Assembly: GCF_013385985.1 (NCBI RefSeq)
Contig: NZ_JACAOY010000002.1
Location: 124,001 to 188,000, forward strand
Length of the DNA: 64,000 nt
Origin: Pseudomonas sp. B6002
GTDB taxonomy: Bacteria > Pseudomonadota > Gammaproteobacteria > Pseudomonadales > Pseudomonadaceae
Reading direction: 5' to 3'
Shown here: piece after piece, positions 44,087 through 53,766 of the stretch
Layout of the letters: each line of letters starts with the position of its first letter
Position numbering within the stretch: position 1 is the first letter of the stretch
Made by a program: the position numbers and the translations under genes
The notes under the pieces: model-generated
The model's input: only the letters and a program-made list of their open reading frames with translations
Databases searched by the model: none
What the model was told of the DNA's origin: nothing

Positions 44087-46960
44087 CTAAGGAAAATCTG
44101 CATTTTTACGTAACAAATCTGCCAGCCCTTGCGCCTGCATCGGCCGGCTGATCAGGTAGCCCTGCACTTCATCGCAGCGTTCCCCGCGCAGGAAATCCAG
44201 CTGCTGCTGATCTTCCACACCTTCGGCCACCACTTTGAGCGCCAATCCATGGGCCATGGCGATGATCGCCCGGGTGATCGCGGCGTCTTCGCGGCCCTGG
44301 CCAAGCCCACGGATGAAGGTCTGGTCGATCTTCACGTAGTCCACCGGGATGCGCTTGAGGTAACTGAGGGACGAATAGCCCGTGCCGAAGTCGTCAATCG
44401 CCAACTTCACCCCCAGGTCACGCAGCTGCTGGAAGGTGGCGATGATGTGCTCAACGCTGTCGAGCAACTGGCTTTCAGTCAGTTCCAGCTCCAGGTATTG
44501 CGGATCGAGGCCGGTTTCTTCGAGTACCTGGCGTACCAGGCTCACCAGTTTGCCCTGGCGCAATTGATGCACCGACAGGTTCACCGACACCCGGATCGGC
44601 GCCAGCCCCTGGCGCTGCCACTCGCACGCCTGCCAACAGGCCTGGCGCAACACGAACTCGCCCAGCGGCACGATCAGGCCAGTCTCCTCGGCCAGGCCGA
44701 TGAAATCGCCCGGCGGCACCATGCCCCACTGTGGGTGCTCCCAGCGAATCAGCGCTTCGGCGGCATTCAGCTTGCCAGTGGCCAGGCACAGCTTGGGTTG
44801 GTAGAACACCGTGAGCTGGCGCTCGTCGATGGCCTTGCGCAGGTGGTTTTCCAGCTGCAAGCGTTCCAGGGTGCTGGCTTGCAGGCTGTCGGTGTAGAAC
44901 TGGAAGTTATTGCCGCCCAAGTGCTTGGCGTGTTGCATGGCCATGTTCGATTGGCTGACCAACGCAGAAATTTCCCGCGCGTTATCCGGCAGCAAGCTGA
45001 CGCCCATGGAGGCACTCACCACCAGCTCATGCCCTTCCACCGTTACCGGGACCCGCAACTTGGCCAGCAAGCGCGTGGCCACCCGCGCCAGGCTCGACAG
45101 GTTGCCATAGGCGTCAAACAGCACGGCGAATTCATCCCCGGACAGGCGCGCAATAGTGTCGGCTTCTGGCAGCGCATTGATCAGGCGACGGGACATCTTC
45201 TGCAGCAATTGGTCGGCCACTTCATGGCCCAGGCTGTCGTTGAGCAGCTTGAAGCGGTCCAGGTTGATATGCAGCAATGCCAAACTGCGCCCGCCCTGAC
45301 GCACCCGCGCATGAGCCTCGCGCAAGCGCTCGCGAAACAGCGAGCGGTTGGCCAGGCCGGTCAGTTCGTCATAGTGGGTGAGGTAGCGCATGCGCTCTTC
45401 AGATTCACGACGGGCCGAGAGATCGGCGAAGAAGCCCACTATATGACTGACTTTTCCGCGAACATCGCGCACCACGTTCAGCTGCAGCCATTGTGGGTAC
45501 AGCTCGCCGTTCTTACGGGTCTCCACCAACTCCCCTTGCCAGGTGCCATGGCTGAGCAATGCCTGGCGGATCACCGGAAAATGGCGGCGCGCATCGCGGC
45601 TGCTGGGCAGTTCGACGACGTTGCGACCGATCATGTCGTCGATATCAAAGCCGGTGACACGGCTGAAGGCCTGGTTCACGGCGATCAGCACGTAGTTGGG
45701 GTCGAGGATGACGATGCCTTCGCTGGCGGCCTCGAACACTGTCGACGCCAGGCGCTGCTGCTCTTCCAGGGCCTTGTCGGCACTGATATCGCGGCGCGTG
45801 CCCAGCATGCGCGTGACTCGTCCGCTGGGCGCACGCTCCACGGCGCGGCCACGGTCTTCGATCCATACCCAATGGCCATCACCGTGGCGCACGCGGTATT
45901 CGACCTGGTAGTCCTCGCTGCGCCCCTTGAGGTGCTCCACCAGCGCGCGCTTGAGCAATGGCAAGTCTTCGGGGTGCAGGCGCGGCTTGAGGTGGCTGAG
46001 CATCGCCGTGACGTATTCGGGCTCCAGGCCAAACAGCTCTTTAAGCTGGGTGTGATGGACTTCGTCGGTCTGCAGGTTCCAGTCCCACAGGCCCAGTTCG
46101 CTGGCTTGCAGCGCCATGGCCAGGCGCGCTTCGCTTTTGTTCAGGGCGAGGCTGGCGGCATCCAGTTCCTGGCTGCGTTGCGCCACGCGGTCTTGCAGGC
46201 CGATTTGCGCGTCACGCAGTTCCTGCTCGACCTGACGGCGCTGTTCCACTTCGCGCACCAGCTCCTGGTTCAGTTGCTCGCTGCGTTGCTGCGCCTGCTG
46301 CAGGTGTTCGATCAGCGCCTGGTTCTGGAAACGGCGTAGCAACCCACGCTGTATCAGGCGATTGACCTGCCACGCCACCACACTCAATGAGGCCAGCAGG
46401 ATCAGGCCGAGCACGCCCCAGCCTTGCTGCTGCGGGGCGCCGTTCCAAAACAAGTAAAGGATGGCCGGTACAAGACACGGCACGGCAAAGGACAGGAATG
46501 CGGGCAGGCTCACGGCGTAGGCCACGCTGGCCGAGAGCGTCGCGGCGCCAATCAGGCCGAATACCCAGGCCTGTTGCATGAAGCTGTCCACCGGCACCAA
46601 GGCGATGGCTGCCGTGGCCAGGGTCAGGCCGCTGACCGCCGAACCGAGCATGAACATGCGCCGCCACACGGGCTGGGCCTGGCGGCTGGGCATGGCCGAA
46701 TCAAAGGCTGCCACCTGGATCACGCGCATGGCCACCAGCGCGAGCAGCCACACCAACCAGATGCTGTCGAGCAGGTATTGCTTGGGGTTCCACAACAGCC
46801 AGGCGCAGACCAGGCCGTTGACCAGCATCAATAAGGTGGGCAGCAACGAGCCCTGATACAGCAGGCGTGTACGCTCGACCGCCATCTCTGTGGCGTAATG
46901 TTTACGGATGACCTGCGCGGGCGCCGCCGAGGGGCCGAACAGGTCGGTGCTGAGGGTCAT
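44087..46960 (-). CDS. Membrane PAS-GGDEF-EAL cyclic-di-GMP protein
   Basis: A 957-residue signalling protein. N-terminal region with five to six hydrophobic segments (about 25-190), a coiled coil (about 200-285), two PAS domains (about 290-400 and 410-520), GGDEF domain (about 530-690) with the active-site motif as SGDEF (near 607), and EAL domain (about 700-945) with intact 'AEALIRW' (near 731) and 'DFGTGYSSLSYLKRIPVDYVKID' (near 855). EAL residues look competent, and SGDEF motifs can be active or act as GTP sensors, so either net activity is possible. The ATG at 46960 is chosen; the upstream extension is not conserved in style. Position matches PA5442. Confidence 0.9.
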   Translation of the reverse strand: MTLSTDLFGPSAAPAQVIRKHYATEMAVERTRLLYQGSLLPTLLMLVNGLVCAWLLWNPKQYLLDSIWLVWLLALVAMRVIQVAAFDSAMPSRQAQPVWRRMFMLGSAVSGLTLATAAIALVPVDSFMQQAWVFGLIGAATLSASVAYAVSLPAFLSFAVPCLVPAILYLFWNGAPQQQGWGVLGLILLASLSVVAWQVNRLIQRGLLRRFQNQALIEHLQQAQQRSEQLNQELVREVEQRRQVEQELRDAQIGLQDRVAQRSQELDAASLALNKSEARLAMALQASELGLWDWNLQTDEVHHTQLKELFGLEPEYVTAMLSHLKPRLHPEDLPLLKRALVEHLKGRSEDYQVEYRVRHGDGHWVWIEDRGRAVERAPSGRVTRMLGTRRDISADKALEEQQRLASTVFEAASEGIVILDPNYVLIAVNQAFSRVTGFDIDDMIGRNVVELPSSRDARRHFPVIRQALLSHGTWQGELVETRKNGELYPQWLQLNVVRDVRGKVSHIVGFFADLSARRESEERMRYLTHYDELTGLANRSLFRERLREAHARVRQGGRSLALLHINLDRFKLLNDSLGHEVADQLLQKMSRRLINALPEADTIARLSGDEFAVLFDAYGNLSSLARVATRLLAKLRVPVTVEGHELVVSASMGVSLLPDNAREISALVSQSNMAMQHAKHLGGNNFQFYTDSLQASTLERLQLENHLRKAIDERQLTVFYQPKLCLATGKLNAAEALIRWEHPQWGMVPPGDFIGLAEETGLIVPLGEFVLRQACWQACEWQRQGLAPIRVSVNLSVHQLRQGKLVSLVRQVLEETGLDPQYLELELTESQLLDSVEHIIATFQQLRDLGVKLAIDDFGTGYSSLSYLKRIPVDYVKIDQTFIRGLGQGREDAAITRAIIAMAHGLALKVVAEGVEDQQQLDFLRGERCDEVQGYLISRPMQAQGLADLLRKNADFP

Positions 46961-47204
46961 AGGCAGTGTTCTTATAATGGTGAGCCCGAAACGTCGACGG
47001 AGCATACACAAGCACGCGCTTGGGCCAAACTGCTCCAAGTCATAAAAAACGCACGATAAACCGTCGCAAACCTTGGTGCCAGACAGCTTGAGCGAGACGC
47101 TGCGCGGGCTGTGGCCCATGACCGACCGGTCATCACCCCCGACAGAATGTTTCAGCCGCCCCGCTCACCCTTGCAGTTTTCCATCGACCACCCGGCATTG
47201 GGAT

Positions 47205-47233
47205 TTGCCCCACTCCCCCCGGGGCCATAGAAT
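47205..47233 (+). promoter_or_regulatory. Putative promoter of uvrD giving a leaderless mRNA
   Basis: TTGCCC (47205-47210) and TAGAAT (47228-47233) are 17 bases apart. The predicted start is six to seven bases past the -10, at the A of the uvrD ATG (47240). There is no Shine-Dalgarno at useful distance. Confidence 0.5.
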
Positions 47234-47239
47234 GCGCCG

Positions 47240-49423
47240 ATGCGCGATGATCTCTCCCTTTTGCTGAACTCCCTCAACGATGCCCAACGCCAGGCCGTAG
47301 CGGCCCCCGTTGGCCGTCAGTTGGTCCTGGCCGGTGCTGGCTCCGGTAAAACCCGAGTGCTGGTACACCGTATTGCCTGGTTGATCCAGGTCGAAAACGC
47401 GTCTCCGCATTCCATCCTGTCGGTGACGTTCACCAACAAGGCCGCTGCCGAGATGCGCCACCGCATCGAGCAGTTAATGGGCATCAGCCCGGCCGGCATG
47501 TGGGTGGGCACCTTCCACGGCCTGGCGCATCGCCTGTTGCGAGCGCACTGGCAGGAGGCGGGCCTGGCCCAGACCTTCCAGATTCTCGACAGCGACGACC
47601 AGCAACGCCTGGTCAAGCGCGTCATCCGTGAGCTGGGCCTGGATGAACAGCGCTGGCCGGCGCGTCAGGCGCAATGGTTTATCAACGGCCAGAAAGACGA
47701 AGGCCTGCGCCCGCAACATATCCAGGCCAGCGGCGATCTGTTCCTGGCCACCATGCGCAGCATTTATGAGGCGTATGAAGCCGCCTGCGTGCGCGCCGGT
47801 GTGATCGACTTCTCCGAGCTGCTGCTGCGCGCCCTCGACCTGTGGCGCGACAACCCGGGTTTGCTGGCGCACTACCAGAAACGCTTCCGCCACATCCTGG
47901 TGGACGAGTTCCAGGACACCAACGCCGTGCAGTACGCCTGGTTGCGCCTGCTGGCCAAAGGCGGCGACAGCCTGATGGTGGTGGGCGACGACGACCAGTC
48001 GATCTACGGCTGGCGTGGCGCGAAAATCGAGAACATCTACCAATATTCCGAAGATTTCCCGGACGCCGAGACCATTCGCCTGGAGCAGAACTACCGCTCC
48101 ACCGCAGGCATCCTCAAGGCCGCCAACGCCTTGATCGCCAACAACACCGGGCGCCTGGGCAAAGAGCTGTGGACCGACGGCGGCGAAGGCGAAGCGATCA
48201 ACCTGTACGCGGCCTTCAACGAGCACGATGAAGCGCGCTACGTGGTGGAAACCATCGAGAGCGCCCTGAAAACCGGCCTGGCACGCAGCGATATCGCAAT
48301 CCTGTACCGCTCCAACGCCCAGTCGCGGGTGCTGGAAGAAGCCTTGCTGCGTGAGCGCATTCCGTACCGCATCTATGGCGGCCAGCGCTTCTTCGAACGC
48401 GCTGAAATCAAGAACGCCATGGCCTACCTGCGTTTGCTGGAAGGCCGTGGCAACGATGCGGCGCTGGAACGGGTGATCAACATCCCGGCCCGTGGCATCG
48501 GTGAAAAGACCGTTGAAGCGATCCGCGACCACGCACGCCACGCCGACGTGTCGATGTGGGAATCCATGCGTTTGCTCATCGCCAACAAAGGCCTGACCGG
48601 CCGTGCGGCGGGTGCGCTGGGTGTGTTTGTCGAGCTGATCGAGAACCTGGCGGCCAAGTGCGCGGAAATGCCCCTGCACCTGATGACCCAGACGGTGATC
48701 GAACAGTCCGGCCTGATCGCCTATCACGAAGCGGAAAAAGGCGAGAAAGGCCAGGCCCGGGTAGAAAACCTTGAGGAACTGGTCAGCGCCGCCCGCGCGT
48801 TCGAGAACACCGAGGAAGATGAAGAGCTGACCCCGCTCGCCGCGTTCCTCGGCCATGCCTCGCTGGAGGCCGGTGATACCCAGGCCGACGAGCATGAAGA
48901 CAGCATCCAGCTGATGACCTTGCACAGTGCCAAGGGCCTGGAGTTCCCCTACGTGTTCCTGGTGGGCATGGAAGAAGGCCTGTTCCCCCACAAGATGAGC
49001 CTGGAAGAGCCCGGCCGCCTTGAGGAAGAACGCCGCCTGGCCTACGTGGGCATCACCCGCGCCATGCAGAACCTGGTGATGACCTACGCCGAGACCCGAC
49101 GCTTGTATGGCAGCGAGACCTACAACAAGGTGTCGCGCTTCGTACGCGAAGTGCCGAAGGGGCTGATCCAGGAAGTGCGTTTGTCCAACAGCGTCAGCCG
49201 CCCGTTCGGCGGTGGCCAGCAGCAGAACGCCAGCACGCTGTTCGCCGGCTCCGAGATTCCGGAGACCCAGTTCAGCCTCGGCCAGCAGGTCAAGCATGCG
49301 ATCTTCGGCGAAGGGGTCATCCTCAACTTCGAAGGTGCCGGCGCCCAGGCCCGGGTGCAGGTGAATTTCGCCGAAGGCAGCAAGTGGCTGATGATGGGTT
49401 ACGCGAAGCTCGAAGCGATCTGA
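47240..49423 (+). CDS. uvrD: DNA helicase II, UvrD
   Basis: SF1A 3'-5' helicase of nucleotide excision and mismatch repair. The 727-residue product has all family motifs: Walker A 'LAGAGSGKT' (near 30-38), 'VTFTNKAAAEMRHRI', motif II 'VDEFQDTN' (near 220), 'GDDDQSIYGWRGA', 'LEQNYRS' (motif IV) and 'LMTLHSAKGLEFPYVFLVGMEEGLFPH' (motif V), 'EEERRLAYVGITRA' (motif VI). The C-terminus carries the Tudor-like 'GQQVKHAIFGEGVILNFEG' module that contacts RNA polymerase. Start MRDDLSLLLNSLNDAQ is the standard N-terminus. Confidence 0.97.
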   Translation: MRDDLSLLLNSLNDAQRQAVAAPVGRQLVLAGAGSGKTRVLVHRIAWLIQVENASPHSILSVTFTNKAAAEMRHRIEQLMGISPAGMWVGTFHGLAHRLLRAHWQEAGLAQTFQILDSDDQQRLVKRVIRELGLDEQRWPARQAQWFINGQKDEGLRPQHIQASGDLFLATMRSIYEAYEAACVRAGVIDFSELLLRALDLWRDNPGLLAHYQKRFRHILVDEFQDTNAVQYAWLRLLAKGGDSLMVVGDDDQSIYGWRGAKIENIYQYSEDFPDAETIRLEQNYRSTAGILKAANALIANNTGRLGKELWTDGGEGEAINLYAAFNEHDEARYVVETIESALKTGLARSDIAILYRSNAQSRVLEEALLRERIPYRIYGGQRFFERAEIKNAMAYLRLLEGRGNDAALERVINIPARGIGEKTVEAIRDHARHADVSMWESMRLLIANKGLTGRAAGALGVFVELIENLAAKCAEMPLHLMTQTVIEQSGLIAYHEAEKGEKGQARVENLEELVSAARAFENTEEDEELTPLAAFLGHASLEAGDTQADEHEDSIQLMTLHSAKGLEFPYVFLVGMEEGLFPHKMSLEEPGRLEEERRLAYVGITRAMQNLVMTYAETRRLYGSETYNKVSRFVREVPKGLIQEVRLSNSVSRPFGGGQQQNASTLFAGSEIPETQFSLGQQVKHAIFGEGVILNFEGAGAQARVQVNFAEGSKWLMMGYAKLEAI

Positions 49424-49429
49424 AATCCT

Positions 49430-49512
49430 CTGTAGGAGCCGGCTTGCCGGCGATGGCGTTCTCACGGGCGCCATCGCCGCGGTGCGACGATTCGACAAGC
49501 CGGCTCCTACAG
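49430..49512. repeat. REP doublet (REPIN), GTAGGAGCC type
   Basis: CTGTAGGAGCCGGCTTGCC at the left is mirrored by GACAAGCCGGCTCCTACAG at the right, immediately after uvrD. The inner part has an additional ATGGCG/CGCCAT pair. Confidence 0.9.
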
Positions 49513-49684
49513 GGATCAGCGTTGCGCCCTTGTTTTTCCCCCGCTCGGACCAATATCTGTAACTAGTCCTACAGACCCTTCGGAATCGGTCTTACGCAAA
49601 AGCCCGAAACACTCTGCCGCTAGCCACTGTCACTGCACCTGTGCAACATGGCGCGCGTGCAATCCACAAATGGGAATTCCCTTT

Positions 49685-50557
49685 ATGAAACGTTTTCTTA
49701 GCATCGCCATGGCGTTGTGCATCGGCCTGACGATGAGCCTCGACGCCAACGCCAAACGCTTCGGTGGCGGCAAAAGCATGGGCTCGGCACCGACTCACCA
49801 GACCAGCCAAATGGCTCCATCTGCCGGTGGCATGGGCGGTGCAGCCGCTACCGCGGGCGCAGCCGGTGCTGCTGGCGCCGCTGCCAAGGCTGGCGGTGCT
49901 TCGCGCTGGTTGGGCCCTCTGGCCGGTATCGCGGCCGGTGGCCTGCTCGCGTCCATGTTCATGGGCGGCGGGTTCCAGGGCATGCAGATCTTCGACATCC
50001 TGATCATGGCGGTCATCGCCTTTGTGATCTTCCGCTTTATCGCCGCCCGTCGCCGCAAGCAGCAGGAGCACCTGGCTCCAGCCGGCGCGCCGATGCAGCG
50101 TGAAGTGTTCGAGCAAAAGCCTGCCATGGGCTCGATCTTCGGTGGTTCGGCAGCCCCTGCGGCTGCACGCCCGGTGATCAACGCACCGGCCTGGTTCAAC
50201 GAAGAGCGTTTTGTCGAAGCGGCCCGCAACCACTTCCAGTCCCTGCAACAGCACTGGGACGCCAACGAAATGGACAAGATCGCCGAGTTCGTGACCCCGC
50301 AACTGCTGGAGTTCCTCAAGCGCGAACGCGCTGACCTGGGCGACGGCTTCCAGTCGACCTACATCGACGACCTGCGCGTACAGCTCGAAGGCGTGGACGA
50401 TCGCGCCGACAAGACCATCGCCACCCTGACCTTCAGCGGTGTGTCGAAGACCTCGCGTTTCGACCAGGGCGAAGTGTTCAGCGAAAGCTGGAACATGGAA
50501 CGCCCACAAGGCGAGAACCAGCCTTGGCTGGTCGCCGGTATCCGCCAGAACGGCTGA
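49685..50557 (+). CDS. Tim44-domain exported/membrane protein
   Basis: A 290-residue protein with a signal peptide (about 1-23, ending DANA), a low-complexity Ala/Gly-rich segment, a membrane helix pair near 75-125 ('WLGPLAGIAAGGLLASMFMGG' and 'IFDILIMAVIAFVIFRFIAARRR') and a C-terminal Tim44-like domain (about 155-288; 'FVEAARNHFQSLQQHWDANEMDKIAEFVTPQLLEFLK'). The role of bacterial Tim44-domain proteins is not established. The ATG at 49685 is preferred to that at 49670 for the standard signal-peptide start. A terminator follows. Confidence 0.88.
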   Translation: MKRFLSIAMALCIGLTMSLDANAKRFGGGKSMGSAPTHQTSQMAPSAGGMGGAAATAGAAGAAGAAAKAGGASRWLGPLAGIAAGGLLASMFMGGGFQGMQIFDILIMAVIAFVIFRFIAARRRKQQEHLAPAGAPMQREVFEQKPAMGSIFGGSAAPAAARPVINAPAWFNEERFVEAARNHFQSLQQHWDANEMDKIAEFVTPQLLEFLKRERADLGDGFQSTYIDDLRVQLEGVDDRADKTIATLTFSGVSKTSRFDQGEVFSESWNMERPQGENQPWLVAGIRQNG

Positions 50558-50584
50558 TACCCGCACGCTTGAGCAAGCGGTAAT

Positions 50585-50616
50585 AAAAACCCCGGACATG
50601 TTCCGGGGTTTTCTAT
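50585..50616 (+). terminator. Intrinsic terminator of the Tim44-like gene
   Basis: AAAACCCCGGA / TCCGGGGTTTT, perfect 11-bp stem with a 5-base loop, then TCTATTT. The A-rich and T-rich flanks make it likely to work in both directions. Confidence 0.9.
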
Positions 50617-50693
50617 TTCACGGTTGCACTTATAGCGAGCTACTGTATAAAACGCCCCTATAAACCGCGCCATCTAGCAAGAGGATCCCGGCC

Positions 50694-51101
50694 GTGGAAG
50701 AAATCATCGAACAATTGCGTGAAGCCAACGAACCGGTCCCGGTTCCTCTGGAACTGCCTGACGAAGACCTGCTGGTGGAAATCGAGGAACAACTGTTCAT
50801 CGACATCCCGTTTGTCTTCCGTGAATTCCTGCTGACCGTCAGCGACGTGGTGTACGGCAGCCTGGAGCCGGTGACCGTCACCGACCCGCAATCCCACACC
50901 TACCTGCCGGACGTTGCTGCCAACGCCTGGGACGCCGGTGTCGACCGCAGCCTGATCCCGATCTGCCAGGACGGCGATGACTACTACTGCGTCGAAGAAG
51001 ACGGCACCGTGGTGCTGTGGTCTGGCGAGGAAGAAATCGTTACCGAGGAAACCTGGGAATCGGTGTGGCACTGGGCGCGGGACGTCTGGCTGGAAAGCTG
51101 A
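50694..51101 (+). CDS. SMI1/KNR4-family protein
   Basis: A very acidic 135-residue protein beginning at a GTG (50694) that follows AGAGGATC. It has the SUKH/SMI1-KNR4 pattern: 'LLVEIEEQLFIDIPFVFREFLLTVSDVVYGSLEPV', 'AGVDRSLIPICQDGDDYYCVEEDGTVVLWSGEE' and 'TEETWESVWHWARDVWLE'. SUKH proteins include immunity proteins against nucleases and many of unknown role. No toxin partner is adjacent and the gene is in a conserved core context, so a housekeeping function is likelier. A REP doublet follows the stop. Confidence 0.88.
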   Translation: MEEIIEQLREANEPVPVPLELPDEDLLVEIEEQLFIDIPFVFREFLLTVSDVVYGSLEPVTVTDPQSHTYLPDVAANAWDAGVDRSLIPICQDGDDYYCVEEDGTVVLWSGEEEIVTEETWESVWHWARDVWLES

Positions 51102-51116
51102 TCACACCGCGATCCC

Positions 51117-51202
51117 GTAGGAGCCGGCTTGCCGGCGATAGGATCGCAGCGGTGAACTTGATGCACCGCGGTGCCTGAATCGCCGGCAAGCCAGCTCCTA
51201 CA
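51117..51202. repeat. REP doublet (REPIN), GTAGGAGCC type
   Basis: GTAGGAGCCGGCTTGCCGGCGAT at the left is mirrored by ATCGCCGGCAAGCCAGCTCCTAC at the right (trimmed here to the matching ends). It separates the convergent SMI1/KNR4 and antiporter genes. Confidence 0.9.
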
Positions 51203-51209
51203 AAAGCGA

Positions 51210-52973
51210 TTAGTGCTCTGGCGTGTCCTTGTGGTTATCCAGCGTCTCCAGCAAAGCGACCTGCATCCGCGTATGCACCCGGATAAACCAGCGCCAGAGC
51301 ACCGCCGCCACCGCTGCCGTGACCACGGCGATCAGCACCAGCAGCTTGTTGGTCGGCAGGATACTGGCCGACAACGCAGCCAATAGCAGGAAGATCACCA
51401 GCAGCGACAGGAGGGGGATCAGCTCCGCGATCACCCGCCGCACACGCTGGGTATGGCGCCCGGCCATTTCCGGCTTCACGCTCATCTCTGCCAGCAGCAT
51501 CGACAGCGCCTTGAGCTTGCGGTATGCCGCAATCAGGAACGGCAGCGACAACAGCAACGCACCGCCCCAGATCAACGCCTTCTGCCAGCTCGGATCGCTG
51601 ATCCAGCCCTCCAGATACCCACCGATACGCGCCGCGAAAAAGCTGCCGGCGAAGAAGATCGCCACCACCAACGCCAGGTTCACCCCCACTTGCAGGATGA
51701 TCTTGCGGATCATCGAGGCCAGCATCGCGCCCTCGCCTTGGGGCTGAATGCTGCGCAGCCATTCGCCATACAGGCCAAACACCCGGCTCATGCGCTTGGG
51801 CATCACCGCCGCAATCTTCAATGACAAGGGGTCGGCGCCGCGAATCAGGTACGGCGTCAGCAGTGTGGTAATTGCCGAAACCGCCACCGCGACCGGGTAA
51901 AGGAAATCACTGGTCACCTGCAGGGTCATGCCCAGCGCGGCGATGATGAAGGAAAACTCGCCAATCTGTGACAGCCCCATGCCCACCCGCAGTGAGGTAC
52001 GCCCGTCATTACCGGCGATAAACGCCCCCAACCCGCAGGACAACATCTTGCCGAGCACCACCGCCACCGTGATCACCGCGATTGGCCAGGCGTATTGCAG
52101 CAGGATCTGTGGGTCGATCATCAAGCCAATGGCCACAAAGAAGATGGCGCTGAACATGTCGCGAACCGGCTCGATCAGGCGCTCGATCTTAATCAGCTGG
52201 CGGGATTCGGCCATGATCGCACCGATCAGGAACGCGCCCAGCACCATGCTGTATTCCAGCTTCACCACCAACAGACAGAAGCCGAAACACAGGCCCAGTA
52301 CGGTGATCAGCAACATCTCATTGCTTTCGAACTTGGCCACATAAGCCAAGAGGCGCGGCACCAGCAAAATGCCAATGACCAGGGCGACGATCATGAACAG
52401 CGACAGCTTGCCGACCGTGGAGAACACCTCGCCGGAGCTGACCGTGCCACTGACGGCAATGCTCGACAGCAAGGCGATGATGCCGATGCCGAGGATGTCC
52501 TCCACGATCAGCACGCCGAATATCAGCTGGGCGAAACGCTGGTTCTTCATCTTCAGGTCGTTGAGCGCCTTGACGATGATGGTGGTGGAAGAGATCGCCA
52601 GGATCGCGCCAAGGAACAGTGAGTCCATGGTGTTCCAGTCGAACCAGCGGCCGATCTCGTAGCCGATCCAGATCATCAGGATGATCTCGAGGAACGCTGC
52701 GATGAACGCCGTGGCGCCCACCTTGAACAGCTTGCGCAGGCTGAACTCCAGGCCCAGGCAGAACATCAGGAAGATCACGCCCAGTTCGGCCAGGGTCTTG
52801 ATGGTGTCTTCGTCGTGGATCAGGCCGAACGGCGGGGTGTGAGGGCCGATGATGAAGCCGGCGACGATGTAGCCCAGCACCACCGGCTGCTTGAGGCGGT
52901 GGAACAGGATGGTGACCACCCCTGCCACCAGCATGATCACAGCCAAGTCCTGGATAAAGCTGATGGCGTGCAT
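51210..52973 (-). CDS. CPA2-type cation:proton antiporter (KefB/YbaL-like)
   Basis: A 587-residue inner-membrane antiporter predicted to exchange K+ or Na+ for H+. The CPA2 domain covers about 1-400, with 'FLMFCLGLEFSLRKLF' (near 70), 'GAILAISSTTIIVKALNDL' (near 120) and 'LIVEDILGIGIIAL' (near 150, with the ion-binding Asp). Three further membrane segments fill 430-570; the RCK/TrkA-N domain of KefB/YbaL is absent, so the C-terminal regulatory unit differs. The ATG at 52973 follows AAGGAG at 9 bases, removing a 22-residue non-conserved extension. The thioesterase gene is divergent. Confidence 0.9.
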   Translation of the reverse strand: MHAISFIQDLAVIMLVAGVVTILFHRLKQPVVLGYIVAGFIIGPHTPPFGLIHDEDTIKTLAELGVIFLMFCLGLEFSLRKLFKVGATAFIAAFLEIILMIWIGYEIGRWFDWNTMDSLFLGAILAISSTTIIVKALNDLKMKNQRFAQLIFGVLIVEDILGIGIIALLSSIAVSGTVSSGEVFSTVGKLSLFMIVALVIGILLVPRLLAYVAKFESNEMLLITVLGLCFGFCLLVVKLEYSMVLGAFLIGAIMAESRQLIKIERLIEPVRDMFSAIFFVAIGLMIDPQILLQYAWPIAVITVAVVLGKMLSCGLGAFIAGNDGRTSLRVGMGLSQIGEFSFIIAALGMTLQVTSDFLYPVAVAVSAITTLLTPYLIRGADPLSLKIAAVMPKRMSRVFGLYGEWLRSIQPQGEGAMLASMIRKIILQVGVNLALVVAIFFAGSFFAARIGGYLEGWISDPSWQKALIWGGALLLSLPFLIAAYRKLKALSMLLAEMSVKPEMAGRHTQRVRRVIAELIPLLSLLVIFLLLAALSASILPTNKLLVLIAVVTAAVAAVLWRWFIRVHTRMQVALLETLDNHKDTPEH

Positions 52974-53264
52974 GGCGAGGGGCTCCTTGAGGGTACTGGC
53001 GCTTTTCCCACTTCCGCGCGCGCCGTTGAACAATCGCAATGCGCGGAAGGAAAAGTCGGCCTAAATCGTAAGAAATGCCCTGAGACGGGCTTTTGAAGGT
53101 TAACACCGCGACTTCCGGCAGAAAGCCGGTGCAATATATGGAAACAGAACGGTGCAGGCGTGACGACAACCCGCCCACCGGCGTCCGGTTATGGATGGCT
53201 CTGCAAAGATTCCAGCACCCGCAGAGGTGCCCCCCAACCAATGCCTACAACCCGTGAGTGTGCT

Positions 53265-53750
53265 ATGGAACCCGGAAACGCCCAGCTGTCGATGACGGTA
53301 CTGATGACCCCTGATATGGCCAACTTCTCAGGCAATGTCCACGGCGGCACCTTGCTCAAGTACCTCGACGAAGTGGCTTACGCCTGCGCCAGCCGTTATG
53401 CCGGTCGCTATGTGGTGACGCTGTCGGTAGACCAGGTGATTTTTCGCGAGCCGATCCATGTCGGCGAACTGGTGACCTTCCTCGCGTCAGTCAACTACAC
53501 CGGCAACACCTCGATGGAGGTGGGCATCAAGGTGGTGACCGAGAACATCCGCGAACGCTCGGTGCGCCACACCAACAGCTGCTTCTTCACCATGGTGGCC
53601 GTGGACGACCAGCGCAAACCCGCCGCCGTCCCGCCGCTGCAGCCGCAGAACAGCGAAGACAAGCGCCGTTTCGTACAGGCCCAGCAGCGTCGGCAGATTC
53701 GCCAGGAATTGGAGAAGCGTTACCAGGAAATCAAGGACGACGCGCCGTAA
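53265..53750 (+). CDS. Acyl-CoA thioesterase, hotdog fold (YciA/BACH-like)
   Basis: A 161-residue thioesterase with the BACH-type motif 'GNVHGGTLLKYLDEVAYACASRYAG' (near 19-43), 'TLSVDQVIFREPIHVGELVTF' and 'VRHTNSCFFTMVAVD', then a charged C-terminal helix ('RRQIRQELEKRYQEIKDD'). The ATG at 53265 is chosen because the upstream 35 codons have no family similarity. Its stop is only 16 bases from the converging lipoprotein gene. It is distinct from the thioesterase at 8538. Confidence 0.9.
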   Translation: MEPGNAQLSMTVLMTPDMANFSGNVHGGTLLKYLDEVAYACASRYAGRYVVTLSVDQVIFREPIHVGELVTFLASVNYTGNTSMEVGIKVVTENIRERSVRHTNSCFFTMVAVDDQRKPAAVPPLQPQNSEDKRRFVQAQQRRQIRQELEKRYQEIKDDAP

Positions 53751-53766
53751 GCCTCTTCGCCCGCCC

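Noticed and set aside
50694-51101. SMI1/KNR4 protein as immunity protein of a toxin system
   Set aside because: No toxin gene on either side, and the context is conserved core.
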